Source of the DNA: Apostichopus japonicus
Lineage: Eukaryota; Echinodermata; Holothuroidea; Aspidochirotida; Stichopodidae
Reading direction: 5' to 3'
Length of the DNA stretch: 64,000 bases
Assembly (NCBI RefSeq): GCF_037975245.1
Contig: NC_092575.1
Span: 23,962,341-24,026,340 of the forward strand
In this document: piece after piece, positions 1-10,430 of the stretch
How the letters are laid out: every line of letters starts with the position of its first letter
Numbering within the stretch: position 1 is the stretch's first letter
Position numbers and translations under genes: made by a program
Notes under the pieces: generated by a model
The model's input: only the letters and a program-made list of their open reading frames with translations
Database searches by the model: none
Told to the model about the DNA's origin: nothing

Positions 1-117
1 TTACCTGACAGATAAAACTGAAAGCTATATACACTAGCGAGGTATATAACATTCTAGCGAAAGCGGATATACACGGCTATACACAACATTGCATTAAATT
101 TAAATTGCTGTAAAGGT

Positions 118-118
118 C

Positions 119-159
<41 letters not shown>

Positions 160-205
160 TAGATAGATAGATAGATACATATATATATTTATATATATAT
201 ATATA
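118..205. repeat. (TA)n microsatellite with short GATA run
   Basis: Nearly pure TA dinucleotides with an embedded (GATA)4-like stretch at about 160-176. The hAT element that follows is inserted into this tract, so its target duplication is itself TATATATA. Confidence 0.95.
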
Positions 206-570
206 CAAGGGCGTAGGAACCGGGGGGCTGGGGGCGCCAGCCCCCCCCCCAGTGAAAAACGTGGAGGGGCGGAAGTATCATTCCGCCTCCCCGCTTCGCA
301 AGTCAGAAAACCCCTTTTTCATTTCCAAATGAGAAAAAAAAATCTCATTTGGAGCACCAAATTGCATCTAAGGCCTGGTGAAAATACAAAATTAAGTTTA
401 CAAAATGGAGTTGGTGTTGAAGTGTGCTATGTTGCACCAAATTGCAGCTGAGGCTACCTGGAAATGCAAACAATTCCAAAGGGGAGGGGGACACCCCCTC
501 CCCTTAGACCCCTCCCCCAGGCCGGCCATCAGTCTTCAGCCCCCCCACTCAAAAGTATCTTCCCACGCCA

Positions 571-573
<3 letters not shown>
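206..573 (+). mobile_element. Non-autonomous hAT transposon, copy 1
   Basis: The left end reads CAAGGGCGTAGGAA and the right end, reverse-complemented, reads CAGTGGCGTGGGAA, so the element has imperfect terminal inverted repeats of about 14 bp. It is flanked on both sides by TATATATA, but because it sits in a TA tract this duplication alone proves little. The copy at 51621-51985 is about 90% identical by eye, in opposite orientation, and has an unambiguous 8-bp duplication. CA(G/A)-type ends plus 8-bp duplications are diagnostic of the hAT superfamily. The interior is GC-rich with C/G runs and an A-loop hairpin at about 326-352. It also has an internal partial duplication beginning GCACCAAATTGCA at about 354 and again at about 435. 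No transposase is encoded; small open frames here are incidental. Confidence 0.88.
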
Positions 574-654
<81 letters not shown>

Positions 655-663
655 TATATATAT
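574..663. repeat. (TA)n microsatellite, interrupted
   Basis: TA dinucleotides broken by AAATA and AATA steps. This is the continuation of the tract into which the hAT copy at 206-573 inserted. Confidence 0.95.
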
Positions 664-2221
664 CCTTTCATGTTGCATAATTTAATTTTAATCGCTACCA
701 CAGTGTGATATCACATGAACTGACACCGATATGTAACAGAAGATTTGCTAATGGACGATTATTGTTTCATCTATAGCTTCATTTCAGTGTAGTTAACTGT
801 TACACACTGAGATATAATCTTATAAGGCCTATATTTTAATCTAGAGAACATTTCTTAATACCTTTTAAAGCAATTTCGTAACCAGATCCGTCCATGATTT
901 CAGAAAAGAGAATTGCGCAGCAGGAACGGAACTGATTGTTAAAGAGGAGGTGATATTTGAACGGAAATGAAAAACCAAAATAAGAATAACTAGGACAGTG
1001 AACCTATCGCGGATTACATGCTTCCATATATAGCTATATCAGTCTGTTGCCTATGAATCTATAACGGAACAACACTGACGATAACACTGTTTTATCCCTT
1101 TTCGGTCCTGTTGTGTGTTGACCGGGTATGATTCATACGATTCTATATATACGGTACACGTGGTAAGTTGTCAACCTTGTCAAGGTTAAAGTGATTCACA
1201 TTACAATTAAATTAAATTAAAAACACATAAACAAACATCTTCCTTCTACAGGCAGACGTTTGACATGAAAAATACGGTGTGCAAGGGAATGTATATATGT
1301 CAAGAGATTCTCGTTTCTGTTGAGGAAAAGTAATTTAAATTACATTAATAACACAGTTTGGTGCTTTTGGATTTGGCAGGGGGGGGGGGCTGTTGTGGGG
1401 AGGGGATCAGTTTTAACGAAATTTTACAGAAAATTGTTAATTTTTTTTTTTTTAGTAAAAAGTGAGACGATATCAAAGCGTTTCTACACGATTTTCTTAG
1501 TTTGATCAAATACAATAATTTCATCCTTAATAATAATAAAAGAACAACAACCAAGCTCAATATGGTTTACCTTGGCTTTGAGCAAACCTGGCTCTTTCTG
1601 AATTCGTCCCGGTCTTATTAATCAGATGCAAACAACAAAATGGGAAACTAGGTTATTTTCTTCATTAACTTCATTAGTTGCAATGAAACTTGGCTATATG
1701 GTTAGGCCAATATGCTATATATATATTTTATGGTATTTAAATATCGAAACAGCGTCGAGGAGATTATTAAGAGAAACTCAAAACGCTGTTTTAAATTATT
1801 TATAATACAAAAAAAATCATTGCTTTTGATGAAACAAACACTCGGTACCCGTCCTAGTTGTCGTTTAGAAAAAAAAATATTGATTATAACGAATGATTAA
1901 TTGACTCGAAATCATTGAGATAAAACATTTCATATTGTCGATTGTTCCGGTAGTTTTGTCCTCAGAATAGGTTATACATTGTATCATGTTTATAAATAAT
2001 CACTCACACTAATTGCAAAAAATACAAAAATACATTTATGACAGTATAGTAACTTGAAAATGAAAAATTAAAGAATGAAGATGATCAACTACAAATTAAG
2101 GAAGGTTCTACTCATCCATAACAAACTAGAATGTAATACAGAGTCAACGTTAACAAGCGAGACTTGTTTCTTACATCTTAACTATAACATCTTTCAAATC
2201 TCGCTGTTTCTCGGCAGCAAA
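664..2221. other. AT-rich DNA, no gene seen
   Basis: Stops in all frames, an A/T-rich composition and isolated G runs (1380-1389). The longest open frames are about 60-70 codons with low-complexity content. No repeat family was recognised. Confidence 0.6.
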
Positions 2222-2247
2222 GGGGGTGTTGGGGAGGGGAGAGGGAG
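2222..2247 (+). other. G-quadruplex motif
   Basis: Four G tracts of 3-5 with loops TGTT, A and AGA, which fits the canonical G3+N1-7 pattern. Further G runs follow at 2264-2273 and 2318-2328. Confidence 0.7.
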
Positions 2248-3512
2248 GAGAGCAGTGCATGTTGGGGGGGGGGAGTGAGGCGAGATGGGACACATATGTG
2301 CGCGTGTATGCAAGGAGGGGGGGGGGGGTTCTATGAACGTTATACTTACATCTTTGTAATTTACGAGCTCTGTTGATATAAATTGTTGGTATATATAACT
2401 ATAAATTGATTTTTCTTTCTTTTCCACCCCTCCCACTTCTCACCTTAAGCCCCCTAGATACGTCATTGATTGCAGAAGATACAAAGACGTGCGCAAGTGG
2501 GGAGGGGGGCATGTTCCCCTCCCCAGTCCTTCATATTCTGTCACTTTTAGATTCAAGCGGAGATTAATTAGACGACTTCTCCCAGGACGCCCTAAAATTG
2601 GGATCAAGAGATGTGGGTGGTTCACCTTCCCCCCTTTTTCCACTCCCTCCAAAAAAAAATATATATATATATCAAAGGGTGTTTCAAGTGGTGTATATTG
2701 AGCCCTGTGCGTTGAGACCCTTTTAAAGACCTACTTTAAAGTATCAGCATGCCGCAGTATGTACCATTTGAGGTATAATATTTCAATTTGGTCCCAGGGC
2801 CACCGCCAACCTTTAATACACGCTGTATCTACCTCTAACCCTCCATAAAGGATCATGCCCATATTACATCACCCGGTGGAAACTGAACCTACCCCCTGCC
2901 CCCTCTTCCCCTTCCACCTCCCCGCCCGACATTTGAAATTCTGTGCACTGAAAATCAAACTTTAACACAGCGAAGTTCACCGTGACGATGAAATCACAAT
3001 AAACAAAAACGTTGAAAAATTTGAAAAAAAGAAAAACATCACGATTTTTGTTTTTCGTGACGATATTAACATAATTATATACCTTTCCATCTCGAGCGAG
3101 TTGTGCAGTTACTGTAATTGTTGTTCTTATACGTACGTAAACGATGCTCTTTAGTCGCTTCGATACGCAAGTGAACATTGTTCCAGTACGGTTCACATAT
3201 ATGTATATACTTATCCAGCAACCTTTTCTTATGTACATGGCGTATGCATTCACCCTTTAAAGTAGCTAATGGACCAAACAGTATACTAAAACGACACCTG
3301 TCGCTGAAGACTTGGAACTAAATCTTCATTTTGAATAAAATCCAGGTCATTCTCTCTACTACACTTACAGTTTAAAGAAAACAAGGAAAAGTCGAATGAG
3401 AATGAGGCCGGGGTGTCAGTCAAGGCAATTCATTTCTATCTCGCTCAAAGCAATTAATTCCGTTTGATATTAAAATTATCTTTAATATATGCTTTATAAA
3501 AGAAGGAAACAG
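2248..3512. other. Unclassified DNA with G/C-rich patches
   Basis: Mostly AT-rich with C- and G-rich patches at 2500-2525 and 2880-2930. A minus-strand open frame of about 129 codons (2864-3253) has no recognisable motif, and its last third is a translated purine-rich run. I see no gene. Confidence 0.5.
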
Positions 3513-3616
3513 TCGGCATATAAAGCGGGAGGCCCGGGTTAGAGAGTCGGTGGAGGCTGGAAGGTTTTTCACTGTTCTGGATTTCCCAACTCACTACGAT
3601 TACAATTATATATAGA
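3513..3616 (+). mobile_element. tRNA-derived SINE (TA-tail family), 5'-truncated copy
   Basis: Begins near the anticodon-stem equivalent (GCATATAAAGCGGGAGG) and runs through a degraded box B, GGTGGAGGCTGGAAG and the tail CACTGTTCTGGATTTCCC into TATATA. It shares the diagnostic ATATAAAGCGGG and CTGG variants with the copy at 54077-54171, so these two appear to form a subfamily. Confidence 0.8.
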
Positions 3617-3654
3617 ATCATGTTTGATCTCTAGAGTAAGGCAAATATGTCACC

Positions 3655-3882
3655 AAAAACAGAACTAGTGTTGTTTGATACAGATGACAAACGCCTACAG
3701 TCATGGAATTACAACCTTTCTTACCGGTTCGAACCTCTGAACATACAATCAGCGTCCATAGCCTAGTGGTTAGGGTGTCCGCATACAAAGCGGGAGAACC
3801 GGGTTCGAATTCCGGTGGAGGCTGGAAGTTTTTTCACTATTCTAAACTTTCCAACTCATTAAGTTTTCAATTATATATATGT
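3655..3882 (+). mobile_element. tRNA-derived SINE (TA-tail family), long copy
   Basis: A 5' head (3655-3752, containing TGACAAACGCCTACAGT) is followed by a tRNA-like unit. Box A is TAGCCTAGTGG (about 3759) and box B is GGTTCGAATTCC (about 3801). A conserved 3' domain follows, TTTTTTCACT...CCAACTCATTAAG, then TATATATATG. The tRNA-like part folds with an acceptor-like pairing AGCGTCCA/TGGAGGCT and an anticodon-type stem CCGC/GCGG around a 7-base loop ATACAAA. The D-arm and T-arm resemble Glu/Asp tRNAs. The same head and body occur at 47519-47720. Confidence 0.85.
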
Positions 3883-4154
3883 ATTCATATGGAGATTAAT
3901 TTGAATCGTTTCCATGGAGATTTTAAAATTGGTACAAATTTGTAAATTGCCAACCGAAATTTGCATTAGTTTTGGTACTAAAACCAAGAGCGCCTTGCTT
4001 CGTTCAACTTTAATCTTGTTTTTAATTATCACTCGATGTAGGGCTTTGGTAACCAAAAAGTGCCCTAAATTTGTTGGACACATGCCAATAACTAGATTTG
4101 TAACGAAATTCTCTTTCAACAGAGAATTACAATATATTCTGGTATATATGTTGT

Positions 4155-4580
4155 TTAAAGGGATATTCCGGTGGTAGACAATGTGACACTTATATGGAAG
4201 AGATAAATCTTCCAACACTGTTAGTTGAAAACTTCATCGCATTATCTTATCCCTAACTAGGGATATGGTCGACTGAACGTATTCTCTATTTTGACAGGCT
4301 ATAGACTTGATCCTTTCATTGAGAGGAACACAGTGGGTGATCTATAATGTCATCGTGGCAGATAAACCTCACATACTTGAGTTTCCTTTTCTATAATCTA
4401 CTTGATGATTTTTATATGAAACCTGATACATTTGGAATGTTTGCTTCCCTGTCAATGTACTCTGTATTTTAGAATTTGATCTGTATAAAATATTATTTCC
4501 CTCTGAATAAGTGAGTTAAAGAAGAAGAAATAATAGAGTAACAAAAATATGCTACGAATGTTTTTTTGTTTATTGTTTGG
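4155..4580 (+). mobile_element. TTAA-flanked repeat, copy A
   Basis: Starts at TTAA followed by AGGGATATTCCGGTGG and TATGACACTTATATGGAA-like sequence. The first ~45 bp match the reverse complement of 9282-9326 at about 90% by eye. Patchy homology continues for about 400 bp, including ATCCCTAACT, GGAATGTTTG..CTGTCAA and TATTTTAGAA. A TTAA target and a purine-rich first few bases fit Kolobok- or piggyBac-type DNA transposons, but the other end was not identified, so the superfamily is inference. Confidence 0.6.
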
Positions 4581-5130
4581 CCTAAAGATGTAGACAATTT
4601 CCAGCAATTTTATTAAGCAATAGATATAAGCCACCGGAAGGTCCCTTTGAATATCAGTTAACATTTACATCCAAATAAGATACAATTACAGAGAAAAACA
4701 GGGAAAATGGTAACCTTTAATAACAGTTATAATACCTCATTTTAATGCGACCCTTCAAGCATTTTCAACACTGACATAGTCATAGAAATCGAAGTAAGGA
4801 GAATGATGTCATGCGACCTGCACTGAAGCCACTCAGCCTACTGGTGGCGCTTTGTTCGTACGGCAAGAAAATACCATTGCGTAATAAAAACACTACTTCT
4901 TTGGCATGTTTGAAATCATAAAGTCGACATCAATCATTCATAAATGGTAATATCGCGTTCCGCATTTGGGTGTCGAAATCACCAAAACATGTGTGATGTG
5001 ACTTCGGTTTCACGGGTAACTTTAAGAAGTGATTGTAGAAGCAAATTAAATAGCAGTCTAATTTACTAGTGTCGTCTGCTCAGCAGCAGTATTAATAAAT
5101 AGAACCATGGGCATGAACTTAGCTTAGGCT

Positions 5131-5917
5131 CATAGGTGTACGGGATCATTTCGGTTTGGGGGGCAGACACTTTTGTGCCCGAAATTTCCCGTGACACTAT
5201 CTAAGCGGAGCGCCACCATCGGTTGGCGCGTAGCGTACAAGAATTTTTTTGGCAAAATATGCCTCTCAGATTGCAGGAAATGGCACTTCTGAAGCCTTGC
5301 AAGTTGCATCTAAACATTCTTTATTTTATGATCTCACGTTTAGAAATTTACTCTTTCCAAAAAATTTGGTAAATTAGAAGAAGAAAAATGGTATCATCAC
5401 TTTGACGGGGAAAACTAGGACAGTATATTTTTAACTCCTATATATAGTTACCGTATTTATTATTTTAACACAGTACTCAGCTACCCCAGAAAAAAAAAAT
5501 TTTACTGCGGTTTTTTCACTTCAGAGACTGCTAATCTCCATGCATGCTTGTCACCACGATTGCGAGCGGCGTTCACTGATTAATAATTTTGGGCGATAGT
5601 GCAAAAAGCGTGGTAGCCCAGATGAGCTGCGCTTACGGTGGTGTTACACGGAAATATTCGGGCATCATGATGCTAAATAAAGAAAATCATTAGGCCTATA
5701 TTAATATTAATGTCACAAAACAAATAACACAGAACTCCGCAGAATTTTCGGGCAAAAATATGAAAAAGATTCGGGCAAGCTACTACATATTTATATATAT
5801 ATATTTTTTCTCCCCTTTAGGCTGCCCGAATTTTTCAGGACTTTTGCCCGAATTTCTTGTCCTCTGGAAATTTGGGGGGGGCAGTCTGCCCCCCCCCCCC
5901 CGCCTCGTACGCCTATG
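5131..5917. mobile_element. Non-autonomous hAT transposon, 787 bp
   Basis: The left end is CATAGGTGTACGGGA and the right end, reverse-complemented, is CATAGGCGTACGAGG. The perfect 8-bp target duplication CTTAGGCT lies at 5123-5130 and 5918-5925. The element is GC-richer than its surroundings near both ends and contains several copies of TTCGGGCA or its complement (about 5660, 5750, 5773, 5824, 5846). These resemble the subterminal transposase-binding repeats typical of hAT elements. An internal segment (5199-5330, ACTATCTAAGCGGAGCGCC) recurs at 48938-49075. A TIR of the same type occurs alone at 48412. No transposase frame is present. Confidence 0.88.
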
Positions 5918-6074
5918 CTTAGGCTACGGCTGTTCTGCAGTGTTACTGTAATTAAATCTGGTCTTTCCTTTCGGATGTGACATAAGCCTAATGAAATAAA
6001 GGCATTCATTATCGCCACCTCATTTTATGATATCCTGGGCTACAACAACTTGTAGCCTAGACTAGTATGATTTA

Positions 6075-6318
6075 GTGCCTAGGTCTTATCTTATTCCAAA
6101 CTTAAGTTTAGACAATGTCAGCCTATTTACATTGTTCCTCAAGTTACTGGCTGAACACCACCTGCACAGATATGACCTGGTTAAGAAGATTGTTGAGACA
6201 TTTTTCAACCTTGAGATTATTCCATTATGGAAAACTCTTCACAATGAGGAAAGCATTCTCCAACACAACATGAAGGCGTCATGTGCTAAATAAATTGGTT
6301 TTATTCCTGCACCTGTAA
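6075..6318 (+). pseudogene. Possible transposase C-terminal relic (P-element/THAP-like)
   Basis: Reading from 6075, one frame gives LHRYDLVKKIVETFFN up to about 6209. A shift of +1 at 6211 continues with LRLFHYGKLFTMRKAF. A TGA at 6271-6273 interrupts it, and RRHVLNKLVLFLHL follows before TAA at 6316. The pattern ...IRL(F/Y)HY.K.FT... ...LNK.VLF resembles the end of P-element/THAP9-type transposases as I remember them. I could not search it. The frameshift, internal stop and lack of an ATG show it is not an active gene. It lies about 150 bp beyond the hAT element at 5131-5917 but is not part of it. Confidence 0.35.
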
Positions 6319-6558
6319 CTAACTGGTCTACCTTTCAATCAGTCTCTACTTACTTTACACAAGGTACGTAACCATGTCATACGATAGCCTATACTATTTG
6401 ATTGTTTTGGTCAATCATGTTTTTTAATCTTCTTGTTCATACTCATCTTCAAGAGGTGAATAACCAACACTCATAAACAGAATAGTCAATAGATTCCCTC
6501 AATCATAGCTTGACAGGTAGCACTAGCCTAGCCACATCCCACAACAATGACCATCACC

Positions 6559-6600
6559 GCCTAACACTAACGCAGCACTATTGCTCCGTTAGTGTTAGGC
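6559..6600. repeat. Perfect 14-bp hairpin
   Basis: GCCTAACACTAACG (6559-6572) and its exact reverse complement (6587-6600) enclose a 14-base loop. There is no T-run after it and no gene nearby. Confidence 0.85.
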
Positions 6601-6999
6601 CTAGACTATAATGTTACTGTCTATACTGATTGAAACTTCGATTTTTCGCTCCTCTGGCCCTATATAGTTATTAGCGGAGGAACTTTAGGTTTCAAAGTTG
6701 GTTCTTTTGTCAAGAGTATAGTACTTACCACTTATTGTACCATAACATTTCTCAGTTGTGAAAATTACTCCTACTCTTTCTCGAAAAATAAAACGAGCGA
6801 AATAAAATTCAATTTCAAAGTTGGATGCACAAGGGACGTATGATACACAAATGTACACAAATTATATGTGCACAGGGATTCAAAAGATGTCTGTGTGTGT
6901 GAGGGGGAGGCGGGTCGAAATCCTAAATCCCCCCTCCCTTTTCGAGTGATTTAGGTAGCGGCATGGACCTTTTTGGTCGTGGCGCTGTATATCATCGCG

Positions 7000-7001
<2 letters not shown>

Positions 7002-7087
<86 letters not shown>

Positions 7088-7166
7088 ATATATATATTTA
7101 TATATATATATATATTTATATATGTGTGTATGTATGTATATATATATATATGTGTGTGTGCGTGTT
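7002..7166. repeat. (TA)n microsatellite with TG/TATG variants
   Basis: About 165 bp of TA dinucleotides with TTTA and ATAC interruptions, ending in TATG and TG runs. Confidence 0.95.
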
Positions 7167-8894
7167 TAACAATAACAATAATTATATGTAAAAACCTATA
7201 AATATTTTACATTTACTTAGGCTATATCTGTCAATTAGAAATGTCACCGTATGTATTCATTCTATAACGCCAGTAATGGGAAAGAAAAAAAGGAAATATT
7301 TACTCCAATCCTTTTCATAAAGATCATATAGAGATGGTATATTGAATGAAGCAATAGTCATTTACCTCGAAATAAATAAATAACAACTTACATGAGGAAT
7401 AAACTAATTCGATAGAATGTTTCTGTCGTCTGTGTTGCTCTCAAATTACTTTAAGCAATAACTTTCAGGATAATTTTGCTTCCTATTCGAGTGGAGAGAG
7501 TTTCGAGTTTAGATGAGTGATCGGTTAGACGAGAGACTGCTTGCGAGGGACGAGGGAGAAATCTCATATATATTTCTTCCTTGCATGGTTTCATTAAAAG
7601 AATATAATTGCTATTTTATCAAGGTCTGTTTCCATAACAACGAGCTCACATTGATAGTATGAACATTGAAGATGGCGTTGCTTGACCCTCGGTGTCAGGA
7701 TTAATTTTGCTGCTCAGCCTATACCCTATAGTTAGGTTTTAAGAGTCCACGTCATATATAACGTCAGAGGTTAACGACCAATAAAGAAATCTCACTTCAT
7801 AAATTTCTGAGCCTTGCGGGTTTTATTGAAGTACTAACATGCATCTCTACAGAAAAAAGCCTATGCGTATAACGTATAGACCAGGGGCTTAAAGCAACGG
7901 CCATTCTTATAGCTATGAGCCGAACTTTTTCTTCTGAAGGAAATTTACATCATTGCAAAAGGCATGAATAGAGAAAACAAAGTGAAATAGAGACGAACAT
8001 TCACCCGAATGACCAAACGATTTTTTTTAGCCAAGGATGTTCAAATCTCATGAAAACATTTACACAGTATTGCGCCGGTATAAGTACTATAACCGCAGGC
8101 TTTTTAACCTGGTGCAATTTCGCACAGTCGTTTTAGTGTGATGGAATTTCACATGAAGTATAAGCGAAAGTTTCGTCCCCCAACGCGGCATTGAACATAG
8201 AGAATTTATTCATATGCATGTTATGGTTCATGGATCGATCCCTAAGACACTTTGCACGTGACTACCCATATATTTGGCGTCCCATGGAATTAATTAAGAT
8301 ACCCCGAACAAATACACGAACCTAGCTTCTGTTTGTTTATTTCTTAATTATTATTGGGGTCTCTTATTTTTCACTGGCTATTTCCACATTCGACATCTGC
8401 TCAATATTCGGACAGTTTACTATAAAGGTCACTGCCTCAACGGTGTCGTCAGTTTTGCTTGAAGACTTTTGCATGGAGCCTTGATGGTTCTAAAGAATGG
8501 TTGCAGCGGCATTTTGATGAGGTGGGGTTGGAGAGTTGAAGAGGGAGGGGGAGGGGCAGAGAACAAGAATGTATCTTCGGTGCATGAACACAAAGCAGAA
8601 GAAGACTTTTACATCCGTTCCGGTATTAAAAAAATGTTTTGAATGACATATAGCCGGTTTGTTATTATTCAGATTTCTGGAATGATCCATTAATGCTATA
8701 TTAATAATGACGTCATCCTCTGTGCAGGTCTTGGAGGGATCTTTCCCATTGGCTGATGGGGATTTCTTATTAAAAGTGATGGAAAATGTTTGCGTCATTA
8801 GGTCAAAGGCCACATGCTAATAGCATTTCGTTAGACGAAGATATGCTGAAAATGTTCAAATTTGTTGGTATTTTGTGAAAGTATCTGGCAACAA
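7167..8894. other. AT-rich DNA, no gene seen
   Basis: No open frame of note. A 107-codon minus-strand frame at 8490-8813 has no recognisable domain. A TGACGTCA palindrome lies at 8708-8715. Confidence 0.55.
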
Positions 8895-9326
8895 CGAAGT
8901 AAATGACGTCATCATGACACGATTCTTATGAATATCTTTGTTTTTTTTCTCTTTATAATATTTAACTTAGAGGAAAATACTATTTCTACCAAAAAGTTGC
9001 ATTCGATAAGTTCTAAAATACCCAGATTTTTGACAGCTAACCAAACATTGCAAATGCTTACAAAGTTTCAACTGGAATGTTGTAACAGATAACTCAAGTT
9101 TTTGAAGAACACGTACCGTTATGACGTCACATGTATATACCAGCTAAGTAAGGATCCACTCTAGGGAAGTATCGAAGAATAAAGTCAGTCAAATTAGGCT
9201 ACATTCAATTAACCACAACTTGAGTTAGGGACAAGAGATTGAAATCGAGTCTTCGACTGAATGTGTGAAATACATTAATGTTCCATATAAGTGTCATATT
9301 ATCTGCCACCGGACTATCCCTTTTAA
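8895..9326 (-). mobile_element. TTAA-flanked repeat, copy B
   Basis: This is the reverse-strand partner of the repeat at 4155-4580. On the minus strand it starts at TTAA followed by AAGGGATAGTCCGGTGG and the ATGACACTTATATGGAA block. It then shows interrupted homology through TGTCCCTAACT, TGCAATGTTTGG and GTATTTTAGAA. Two TGACGTCA palindromes (8904-8911, 9122-9129) lie within it. The two copies face each other across about 4.3 kb. Confidence 0.6.
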
Positions 9327-10139
9327 TGTTACTCCATTGTTTTTATAGCTTCGAATAACTCAAGCAAAACATATTCTTTTAACCCCATTGAAATATAAGA
9401 GCACCCTTGGATGCTATTCAACATTACTTTGACCATTTTTCAATATGTATAGTATACTATAAACATGTTATTTTGAGGCCCAAAAAGACTTATGTTTTCC
9501 TATTATGGTTTGTGTTGCATTTGTGGAACTGTGATAATGGTCTCTTTGTTAGACTCAATAGTCCAGCCACTTTCCTTGACGAGCCTTAATTGTTAGTGAG
9601 GGTCTTTTTCTTTGAAATACCAAAAGTGGTACGGAAAGACCAACCTGTCCTAATGGCAGTGTTCTGTTAATGGTCTGGACTATAGGAAATGAAATGTCGG
9701 GCCTAAAGACATCATTTAACCGCACAATATTCAAGTCGTTGTATATGTACAAGCAAAATTGGAGTAGAGCTTATATACATAATCTATCAATCCTCTTACA
9801 TCAAGTGCCACGTTTTGGAATCGTATTGACCCAGGGAGGCCCCCCCCCCCGCCCGATTTCTTTGAACGTCAAACTTTCAATCCGATTATTATATAGTACA
9901 ATTCTACAAAGGTGACCATGCAGAGCAAACGAAGATTTGGAAAGAACAAGAATAATAAAGGAAGGAAGAGGATAAAAAAACACAAGAAACTATGCCCGAT
10001 GTCAGGTTATTGGAGGGTAATGTGTCTATGATTAGAGTAAACTCATTGAGTGTTAGGTGCAAGATCGATTTTACCTAAAACCGGCATGTTTCCTTTTATA
10101 TGTGTCTGCCTCAGGTTGGAGATTAATACATCAGCTGAA
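9327..10139. other. Unclassified DNA, no gene seen
   Basis: AT-rich with a C run at 9840-9850. Short open frames only; none shows a domain. Confidence 0.55.
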
Positions 10140-10430
10140 ATAGCAGTGCTGGAGGCGTAAGGAGAGAATACGTTACATTACAAGGTTCACACTCAGCTCG
10201 TAACTATAACAATTTTCTAGTAGGCTTGTGAATGAGTGGAACGGTTTGCCTGAGAAAGTTGTACATGCAAGTAGTGTGAATGGGTTTGAGAATGCTTTGG
10301 AGAAGCATTGTTATCGGGTCTGAGTGTTTGTGTCTTCAGTCTTTTTCTTCTCTCCTATAGGGTTTCTTGATGGGGACTTGAGTGTCCCTCCTGATCCTTT
10401 TTTCCCTACTAAACTAAGCTAAACCAACAC
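10140..10430 (+). pseudogene. LINE 3'-end relic
   Basis: Codons 10213-10323 read FSSRLVNEWNGLPEKVV then HASSVNGFENALEKHCYRV and a stop. This matches the R-V-V-N-x-W-N-x-L-P...F-K-x-x-L-D-K-x-W signature found just after the reverse transcriptase in many animal LINEs. Upstream codons in this frame carry TAA stops (10201, 10207), and continuity needs a frameshift, so only the terminal part survives. Downstream is a short 3' UTR-like stretch ending in ACTAAACTAAGCTAAACC (about 10407-10425), similar to the short tandem tails of such LINEs. It is almost certainly a 5'-truncated dead copy. Confidence 0.65.

Noticed and set aside
2864-3253. 129-codon minus-strand frame
   Set aside because: No domain; the C-terminal third is a translated purine-rich low-complexity run.
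3750-3826. Functional tRNA gene
   Set aside because: Boxes A and B are good, but the acceptor stem has a mismatch, there is no terminator, and the unit is embedded in a SINE repeated across the window.
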